Of a stretch of DNA of 64,000 nucleotides, positions 58,479-64,000 are shown piece by piece. The position numbers and the translations under genes are program-made. The notes beneath the pieces were generated by a model. That model was not told where the DNA came from and ran no database searches. It was given only the letters and a program-made list of their open reading frames with translations. The stretch's first letter is position 1, and each line of letters begins with the position of its first letter. Origin of the DNA: Streptomyces sp. B93 (GTDB lineage: Bacteria; Actinomycetota; Actinomycetes; Streptomycetales; Streptomycetaceae). Location: the NCBI RefSeq assembly GCF_018070565.1, contig NZ_JAGPXL010000033.1, positions 16,585 through 80,584 of the forward strand. The letters are read 5' to 3'.

Positions 58479-59864
58479 TCACACCTCGGCGTAGCTGAGC
58501 TGCGGCTTCGTCTCCGATGCTGCCGTGGTGATCTGCGCCGGACGGGTGCTCCGACGAAGGTATACGGCCCACGTCACCACGAAGCAGACGACGTAGAAGG
58601 CCAGGAAGGCGACGAACGCCCCGGTGCCGGAACCGTAGGAGATGAAGGACTGCCGGAAGGCCAGGTTGATGCCCACGCCACCCAGCGCGCCGACGGCCCC
58701 GATGAGCCCCATGGAGGCCCCGGACAGCCGCCGCCCGTAGGCAGCCGCGGCCTCCCCTTCCAGCCCGCGGGCCAGCGCCTTGTTCTGGAAGATGCCGGGG
58801 ATCATCTTGTACGTCGACCCGTTGCCGAGCCCCGTGAGCACGAACAGCACCACGAAGGCGACGGTGAACAGCGCGAGGGAGCGCTGCATCGAGGCGGCGA
58901 TGAGCACGGCGGTCGCGACGCCCATCCCCACGAAGTTGTAGAGGGTGATCTTCGCCCCGCCGTACCGGTCGGCGAGCCAGCCGCCGAGCGGCCGGATCAG
59001 CGAGCCGAGCAGCGGGCCGATGAAGGTGACGTACGCGGCCTGGAGCGGCGTACGGCCGAACTGGTTGGTCAGCACCTGCCCGAAGGCGAAGCTGTAGCCG
59101 ATGAACGACCCGAACGTCCCGATGTAGAGGAAGGACATGATCCAGGTGTGGGCGTCACGGGCGGCGTCCTTGGCGGCGCCGGTGTCGTTGCGGACGTTCT
59201 CGATGTTGTCCATGAACATCGCGGCGAGCACGGCGGCGACGACGATGAGCGGGATGTAGATCCCGAGCAGGACCCGCGGCCCCCCGCTGGCCCCGATGAT
59301 CGCGAGGGCGACGAGCTGGATGACGGGCACCCCGATGTTCCCGCCCCCCGCGTTCAGCCCGAGGGCCCACCCCTTCTTCTTCAACGGGAAGAAGGCGTTG
59401 ATGTTGGTCATGGAGGAGGCGAAGTTGCCGCCGCCGACACCGGCCAGCAGCCCGACGAGGAGGAAGGTGGAGAAGGAGGTCCCCGGCTCCATCACGACGA
59501 ACGCGGCGATGGACGGGACGAGCAGCAGCGCGGCCGAGACGATCGTCCAGTTCCGCCCGCCGAAGATCGCGACCGCGAAGGTGTACGGCACCCGCACGAC
59601 GGCGCCGACCAGCGTCACCATCGACGTCAGCATGAACTTGTCGGCCGGGGTGAGCCCGTACTCCGGCCCCATGAAGAGCACCAGCACGGACCACAGGGTC
59701 CAGATCGAGAACCCGATGTGCTCCGAGAGCACGGAGAAGTACAGGTTCCGCTTGGCGACCTTCTCACCGGTCTCCCGCCAGAAGGTCTCGTTCTCGGGGT
59801 CCCAGTGGGCGATCCATCGACCGCCCCTGCTCGACGGTGCGGACGTACTGCTCGGGGCTGTCAT
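58479..59864 (-). CDS. narK: Nitrate/nitrite transporter (NarK, MFS)
   Basis: 461 residues from ATG 59864 with GGAGG six bases upstream. Twelve helices. NarK/NNP signature segments: GVGGGNFASSMTNINAFFPLKKKGWALGLNAGGGNIGV (helix 5 nitrate signature) and GASMGLIGAVGALGGVGINLAFRQSF (helix 11). WRETGEKVAKRNLYFSVLSEHIGFSIWTLWSVLV at the N-terminus. Single-component NarK1/NasA-like importer or antiporter. nnaR, its likely regulator, follows 124 bases downstream in the same direction. Confidence 0.93.
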   Translation of the reverse strand: MTAPSSTSAPSSRGGRWIAHWDPENETFWRETGEKVAKRNLYFSVLSEHIGFSIWTLWSVLVLFMGPEYGLTPADKFMLTSMVTLVGAVVRVPYTFAVAIFGGRNWTIVSAALLLVPSIAAFVVMEPGTSFSTFLLVGLLAGVGGGNFASSMTNINAFFPLKKKGWALGLNAGGGNIGVPVIQLVALAIIGASGGPRVLLGIYIPLIVVAAVLAAMFMDNIENVRNDTGAAKDAARDAHTWIMSFLYIGTFGSFIGYSFAFGQVLTNQFGRTPLQAAYVTFIGPLLGSLIRPLGGWLADRYGGAKITLYNFVGMGVATAVLIAASMQRSLALFTVAFVVLFVLTGLGNGSTYKMIPGIFQNKALARGLEGEAAAAYGRRLSGASMGLIGAVGALGGVGINLAFRQSFISYGSGTGAFVAFLAFYVVCFVVTWAVYLRRSTRPAQITTAASETKPQLSYAEV

Positions 59865-60013
59865 GACGCCTCCACGGTGCTCCGGGGCTCGGGTGGTCCT
59901 ACGAGTGCTGAGACCCGAAGGTAGGGAGACCGCGTTACCTGCCTGTGCCTCTGCGTGACCGGAAAGGAACGTTGCTCTCACGCTGGGTGGGGGGTGGATG
60001 AGAGGTCTGGGCC

Positions 60014-61504
60014 TCAGCCCAGGCCGCCGTACAGGTCCGACATCCCCACCAGCAGCACCCGCCCGGCCTCCGCCGCCTGCCTGAGGTCGGGGGCGGGCTC
60101 ACTGCGTACGTAGACGGCGAGCAGGGCCCCGTCGGCGTCCCATCCCTGGGCGCACAGCAGGTCACGGATGTGCACGAGCCGCTGGAGATCGGCGACCGTA
60201 CGCGGCTTGTTGGTCGCCTTGGCCTCCCCGAGCAGGGTGATGCGGGCCCGCTTGTCCCGGGGCCGGGAAGCCCGACTGAGCGCGACCACATCGATCTCAT
60301 GCCCCCGGTGTTCACGGCACGCGACGGTGGTCGTACCCACGTGTCCGATGTCATCCAGCCCGCGCTCACGCCCGTACCGGAGCGTCCACTGCCTCGCCAG
60401 GTCCTCGAAGTGCGGCCCCAGCACCTTGGAGGAGAACGTCTCCCGCGACCGCTCCCAGGCCGCGCGCCCCTCCCTCATCTCGAAGTCGACGAGGTTCGGC
60501 CGCACGATCAGGTCGTGGAAGCGCACGATGGGATCGGCGACGGTGATGACCGGCTTGCGCTGGAGCAGCAGATCCTGCTCGTACCGGATGAAGGCAGCGG
60601 CCTTCATGACATTGAGGTGGTACGTCAGCTGCCGGGCGTCCATCCCCACGAGCCCTCCGATCTGCGTCGGAGTCGCCGCCCCGTTCGCCACCGCCTCCCA
60701 GATGGCGTGGTAGGTGGCCCGGTCACTGATCCGGGGATCCTCCGCGAGCAGGTACTCGGGCTCGGTGAAGAGAATGTGCGAGGGACTGAACACACTGCGC
60801 GCGAGCCAGTCGTAGAACCCCTCGGCCCCGGGCTCCGGCGGCGCTCCGACGACATCGCGGTACCCGGGCGCCCCACCGAGAACGGCATCCACGAGGAAGG
60901 CAGTGCCTGAGTCCTCGACCCCCCAGTACTCAGCGGCGTCCCGGAACCCGAAGGGCCCGATCCGCATGTCGATCACCGCCCGCCCGCGCAGCGCCTGGTC
61001 ACCGGCGAGCAGGGTGGACATGGTCGAGATCGCCGACCCACAGAGGATGATCCGCAACGGCGGCCTACCGGACGAGGGCCCGCGCCGGTCGTAGAGCGCC
61101 TGGAGCACGGACGGCAGCTCGGGCGAGTGCGCGACGAGGTACGGGAACTCGTCGAGGACGAGCAGCGGAGGCGGCGCGTCGGCGTCACGCCGCCCGGTGA
61201 GCAGATCGGCGGCCACGTCCATGGCCTCGACCCAGGAAGTGAAACGCCCGACGCGGATGCCGAGCCCTTGCCCAAGCTCATCGGCGAACCGGTCGAGCGC
61301 CATGGCCCGACTCTGCTGAAGGGCGAGGGTGTAGACACCACCCACGGCCCGGCACAGATGCTCCAGCAGGAACGACTTCCCATGCCGCCGCCGCCCGCGG
61401 ACAACCCCGATCCGAAGCCCAGGCGCCGGGTCGGTACAGAAACGCGCGAGGTCAGCCCACTCGTGGGTGCGGTCGAAGACGGGGGCGGGTTTTGGGAGGG
61501 GCAT
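60014..61504 (-). CDS. Archaeal-type ATPase with DUF234 C-terminal domain
   Basis: 496 residues from ATG 61504 with CGGAG eight bases upstream. STAND/MNS-like P-loop: Walker A GVVRGRRRHGKSFLLEHL (unusual GRRRHGKS), Walker B LLVLDEFPYLVAHSPELPSVLQ, sensor LRIILCGSAIS. Winged-helix middle part ATPTQIGGLVGMDARQLTYHLNVM. The C-terminal DUF234 domain (restriction-endonuclease-like) has FEDLARQWTLRYG, EIDVVALS, LLGEAKATNK, consistent with a PD-(D/E)xK nuclease (E-D-V and E-x-K). Such proteins occur in mobile or defence contexts. AT-rich operator upstream. Not part of an operon. Confidence 0.85.
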   Translation of the reverse strand: MPLPKPAPVFDRTHEWADLARFCTDPAPGLRIGVVRGRRRHGKSFLLEHLCRAVGGVYTLALQQSRAMALDRFADELGQGLGIRVGRFTSWVEAMDVAADLLTGRRDADAPPPLLVLDEFPYLVAHSPELPSVLQALYDRRGPSSGRPPLRIILCGSAISTMSTLLAGDQALRGRAVIDMRIGPFGFRDAAEYWGVEDSGTAFLVDAVLGGAPGYRDVVGAPPEPGAEGFYDWLARSVFSPSHILFTEPEYLLAEDPRISDRATYHAIWEAVANGAATPTQIGGLVGMDARQLTYHLNVMKAAAFIRYEQDLLLQRKPVITVADPIVRFHDLIVRPNLVDFEMREGRAAWERSRETFSSKVLGPHFEDLARQWTLRYGRERGLDDIGHVGTTTVACREHRGHEIDVVALSRASRPRDKRARITLLGEAKATNKPRTVADLQRLVHIRDLLCAQGWDADGALLAVYVRSEPAPDLRQAAEAGRVLLVGMSDLYGGLG

Positions 61505-61545
61505 GGGGTGGGCTCCGGGGGAAGAGGGCGACGCCTGCCGACGGA

Positions 61546-61582
61546 TAACCAAACTGCAATTAGCCTAACTGCATTTTGGTTA
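61546..61582. promoter_or_regulatory. AT-rich inverted repeat with internal AACTGCA direct repeats
   Basis: Arms TAACCAAA (61546-61553) and TTTGGTTA (61575-61582), and inside them AACTGCA at 61552-61558 and 61567-61573, 15 bases apart. The tract is the most AT-rich of the region. It lies 42 bases upstream of the DUF234 ATPase start and just before a strong RBS/ATG on the plus strand at 61587-61603. Confidence 0.85.
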
Positions 61583-61640
61583 ACAGGGAAGGAGTAACGA
61601 ATGCGTACGCTCAGTAGTCACACACTCCCGCCGACCGGAT

Positions 61641-62087
61641 TCACCCACCACCCACCTCGAACCACAACAGCTTCCCCACCTGCCGCCCCACCGCCCCCTC
61701 CCCGAGCGACCAGCCGCCCCACGAGTCGGCGTACTCCTGCACGAGCAGCAACCCACGCCCGCCGAGGGCGTCCACCGGCACGGAGGGCGGACGAGCACCG
61801 GACGGCCGGTCGAAGGGAGCGGGAACGTGCGGACTCGTGTCCCACACCCCGACCCTCAGCCGCCCGCCACCGACCGAGGTCAGCCGCAGGGAGGCGGGGC
61901 CGCTGGCGTGCCGGTAGGCGTTGGAGACGAGTTCGGACGTCAACAGCTCGACGACGTCGACGACTTCACGGCAGCCATGCCCGGTGAGCGCGGCTCGCAC
62001 GGTCATACGTGCGACGCGTGCAGCGCGAGGGTCATGGGGCAGGCGGAGGGCGTACGCCCAGGGGTGGGGCGGGGCTACGGTGACCAT
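61641..62087 (-). CDS. RsbW-like ATP-binding protein (HATPase, anti-sigma-type)
   Basis: 148 residues from ATG 62087. GHKL kinase fold: N-box ELLTSELVSNAYRHASGPASL, G1 box VGVWDTSPHVPAP, G2 box GGRGLLLVQEYAD. Small serine-kinase anti-sigma relatives are abundant in Streptomyces, commonly paired with XRE/DUF397 genes as here. Partner sigma or target unknown. Divergent from the XRE gene. Confidence 0.88.
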   Translation of the reverse strand: MVTVAPPHPWAYALRLPHDPRAARVARMTVRAALTGHGCREVVDVVELLTSELVSNAYRHASGPASLRLTSVGGGRLRVGVWDTSPHVPAPFDRPSGARPPSVPVDALGGRGLLLVQEYADSWGGWSLGEGAVGRQVGKLLWFEVGGG

Positions 62088-62316
62088 GGGTGCCTCCGGG
62101 AGGGAAGGGGACGTGGACGACTCGCTTCACGGCCGCGCCGGGCGGTGGCGGTGCCTGGGCAGGTGCTCTTCCGGCTTATGGGCGCGGGGAGTTGGTCGGG
62201 ACATGGACTACGGTAGAGCGAATAGTTAGACACTTCTCACCAAACTTCCGGAAAGCATCCATGCTTCACCCGTGTGAGGGAGACGCGCCCCGTGTCTCTT
62301 CGGAAAGGGAGATGCC

Positions 62317-63171
62317 GTGCCACCCACCAGCAGCCCGACGCTGCGGCAACGGAGACTAGGCGCTGAGCTGCGCAAGCTCCGCGAACGGGCAGGTCTCACC
62401 GCCACCGCCGCCGCCGAGCTGCTCGGCGTCAACCAGGCACGCATCAGCATGATCGAAACGGGCCGCACCCCTATCAGCGCGGAGCGCGTCCGCGCAATGG
62501 CCTCCGCCTACGACTGCTCCGACCACCGCCTGATCGAAGCCCTCGCCTCGATGACGGGCCGCCGCACGCGCGGCTGGTGGGAGATGTACCGCGATCACGT
62601 CCCTGCCGCCCTGGTCGACCTGGCCGAGCTGGAGCACCACGCCGTCGCCCTACGCGCGGCGCTGATCATCCACGTCCCTGCCCTGCTCCAGACGACCGAC
62701 CACGCTCGTGCCCTCTTCCGGGAAGTCGTCCCACCCATGCATCAGTACGAGATCGAGCACCGCCTCACGCATCGCATGAAACGGCAGGGCATCCTCCACC
62801 GAGAAGACCCACCTCAGTACGTGGCAACCATCCACGAGGCGGCCCTGCGCATGGGCTTCGGCGGCGCGGTCGTCGTCCGAGGCCAGCTGAAGCATCTCCT
62901 CGACATGAGCGAACTTCCCCATGTCACGCTCAGGGTGATCCCCTTCGGCACGGCCCACTTCCCCACCACAGGGCAGTCCGTCGACTACATCCAAGGGCCG
63001 GTGCAACAACTGGACACCGTCCAGCTGGACTCACATCATGGCGCCTGCCAGTTCCTTGACGCCGAGGCCCAGTTGAGCAAGTACCGTGCCGTGCTCGACA
63101 GCATGGAGTCCTGCGCACTCACACCCGCCGAGTCCCGGAACTTCATCCACCGCCTGCTCCAAGACACCTGA
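62317..63171 (+). CDS. XRE-family regulator with DUF5753 domain (Scr1/WhiJ-like)
   Basis: 284 residues from GTG 62317 (GGGAG five bases upstream). HTH_3 at about 12-66: LGAELRKLRERAGLTATAAAELLGVNQARISMIETGRTPIS. The rest is DUF5753: HVPALLQTTDHARALF, GQLKHLLDMSELPHVTLRVIPFG, CQFLDAEAQLSKYRAVLDSME. Paired with the DUF397 gene 11 bases downstream, the arrangement of WhiJ-like developmental regulators, where the small DUF397 protein modulates the XRE protein. Confidence 0.92.
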   Translation: MPPTSSPTLRQRRLGAELRKLRERAGLTATAAAELLGVNQARISMIETGRTPISAERVRAMASAYDCSDHRLIEALASMTGRRTRGWWEMYRDHVPAALVDLAELEHHAVALRAALIIHVPALLQTTDHARALFREVVPPMHQYEIEHRLTHRMKRQGILHREDPPQYVATIHEAALRMGFGGAVVVRGQLKHLLDMSELPHVTLRVIPFGTAHFPTTGQSVDYIQGPVQQLDTVQLDSHHGACQFLDAEAQLSKYRAVLDSMESCALTPAESRNFIHRLLQDT

Positions 63172-63182
63172 GAGGGACCCCC

Positions 63183-63374
63183 GTGCACTCCACCTCGTGG
63201 CAGAAGTCGTCCTACAGCGGCGACGGCTCGAACTGCGTCGAGATATCCACAACCCCCACCGCCATCCACATCCGCGACTCAAAGCACACCGAGGGGCCTC
63301 ACGTCACCGTGCCCCCCTCCGCCTGGACCCCCTTCATCCAGCACGCGTCGGCTGTCCCGCCCTCTCCGAGGTAG
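63183..63374 (+). CDS. DUF397 protein, partner of the XRE regulator
   Basis: 63 residues from GTG 63183. DUF397 pattern: WQKSSYSGDGSNCVEIS, IHIRDSKHTEGPHVTVPPSAWTPFI. Small streptomycete proteins that pair with XRE/DUF5753 regulators. Same operon as the XRE gene (11 bases apart). Confidence 0.93.
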   Translation: MHSTSWQKSSYSGDGSNCVEISTTPTAIHIRDSKHTEGPHVTVPPSAWTPFIQHASAVPPSPR

Positions 63375-64000
63375 GCAGACCACCCGCCACCTGCTGGCGT
63401 GACCGTTGGGGCCGCCCGCTTCTTTGCCAGTGTCGTGCTTCCACGACCCGAGTAAAGGGCGCTCCGCTACCGCTCCGCGTCGGCTACGCCGATGGCCCTA
63501 CGGGCCACCCTTGACTCGGCTCGCTCCAGCACGGGTAAGAAGCGAGCGGACGGCCCGGAAAAACGGGTGGCCGAGCCATGCCGGTCCCTTGGGCGAGCTG
63601 AGTAGTGGGCCGGGGTGATGGGGGCGCGTCGGCGCCTCGCCAGCACGCCGGGCCGGTTTAGCGGCTTGCGGCCCGGTGGGGGTTGCGCGCCCGGTCGCCG
63701 GGGGCACGCCGGGTCGGCTTGGCGACTGGCGGGGCTGTGGGCAGAGTGGGGTGCCTTGCGGTCCTCTGGAGTCACATCAGCCTCATGAGTCAACCCTGCG
63801 GGAGTAGTTGGCGCCTTTCGCTCATGGCCTGACTGATCTCCGCCTCTGCGACATGGGCGTATGCCTTGCCTGTTCAGAAGGCCTGTGAGCCAAATAGGCC
63901 AATTGCCGTCCTGGGTCATGCCTTCTGGGGCCAGCGAGGTCCCTGTGACGGATGAGAGCTTTCTCCCCCTGCCCCCTGCCCCCTGCCCCCTGCCCCCTAC
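63375..64000. other. 626-base region without a gene, repeat-like
   Basis: Reading frames exist, for example one on each strand around 63406-63618, but their wording (LTRAGASRVKGG and APARVRSERTARK on the other strand) is one I remember as an interspersed Streptomyces repeat often mis-annotated as protein. The window ends in a heptamer run CCCCCTG (63965-63998). No confident gene. Confidence 0.55.
63965..63998. repeat. Tandem heptamer CCCCCTG at the window edge
   Basis: Five copies of CCCCCTG (last one lacking G), starting 63965, continuing possibly past the window. Confidence 0.9.

Noticed and set aside
61601..61987. A plus-strand ORF with a strong RBS opening at 61601
   Set aside because: The start is convincing but the frame beyond codon 25 is Arg/Pro/Ala noise antisense to the RsbW-like gene. 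Kept as a finding about the start, not as a gene.
63467..63919. Minus-strand 150-residue frame near the right end
   Set aside because: Looks like a translated interspersed repeat; no domain, no RBS.

Overview
This is a high-GC chromosomal segment of a Streptomyces species. The evidence is the codon use (G/C at nearly every third position), many GTG starts, streptomycete-specific genes (an SsgA-like protein, XRE/DUF397 pairs), DasR boxes, and a gene order that runs parallel to what I recall of the S. coelicolor SCO2905-SCO2959 core region. Most of the window is conserved core. The last 4 kb (from about 60.0 kb) looks accessory. I see no tRNA, rRNA, CRISPR array or intact insertion sequence.

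Layout. 0-2 kb: rdgB (cut by the window edge), a small lipoprotein, rph. 1.8-5 kb: the N-acetylglucosamine PTS (nagF, nagE1, nagE2) with DasR operators. 5-8.5 kb: an MBL-fold hydrolase, a membrane-anchored PemK-like protein, and the alternative cysteine pathway cysM-cysO-mec with an upstream leader peptide. 8.5-14 kb: an amino-acid/Na+ symporter, DUF2017, clpS, and the NAD-salvage genes pncB and pncA. 14-20 kb: a secreted M6 protease, two RDD membrane proteins, ssgG. 20-30 kb: a glycolate-oxidase-like enzyme, a TPR protein, tyrosine catabolism (hppD with the regulators hpdA and, further on, hpdR), a four-gene osmoprotectant ABC operon, and a PDZ-less Lon-like protease. 30-40 kb: a DEAD/DEAH helicase, an MFS exporter, a double SUKH-4 protein, and a three-subunit xanthine-dehydrogenase-type enzyme. 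40-45 kb: a sugar ABC operon ending in a GH20 hexosaminidase, with a DasR-like box upstream. 45-50 kb: DUF3039, YqgE, murA (its 3' end tandemly duplicated), a molybdopterin/flavin redox operon, hupA. 50-60 kb: malic enzyme, a candidate structured RNA, a HelD-family ATPase, sigU/rsuA, a CGNR protein, nnaR and narK. 60-64 kb: a DUF234-type ATPase, an RsbW-like ATPase, an XRE/DUF5753 regulator with DUF397, and repeat-rich DNA.

How the genes work together. Two separate loci share GlcNAc/chitooligosaccharide logic: the PTS genes at 2-5 kb and the ABC plus hexosaminidase operon at 40-45 kb both carry 16-bp DasR-type boxes. CysO, CysM and Mec form a protein-bound-thiocarboxylate cysteine route. pncA and pncB recycle nicotinamide. 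hppD is probably set by divergent HpdA and distal HpdR. nnaR sits beside the nitrate transporter gene narK.

The observations most worth following are: a candidate minus-strand structured RNA between the HelD-family gene and malic enzyme (about 52166-52303); the exact tandem duplication of the murA 3' end with its terminator; a 13-bp minisatellite abutting the osmoprotectant operon; the CysO protein with a two-residue tail beyond Gly-Gly; a PDZ-less YlbL homologue; an orphan double SUKH-4 protein; and a xanthine-dehydrogenase 2Fe-2S subunit with a 300-residue disordered extension.
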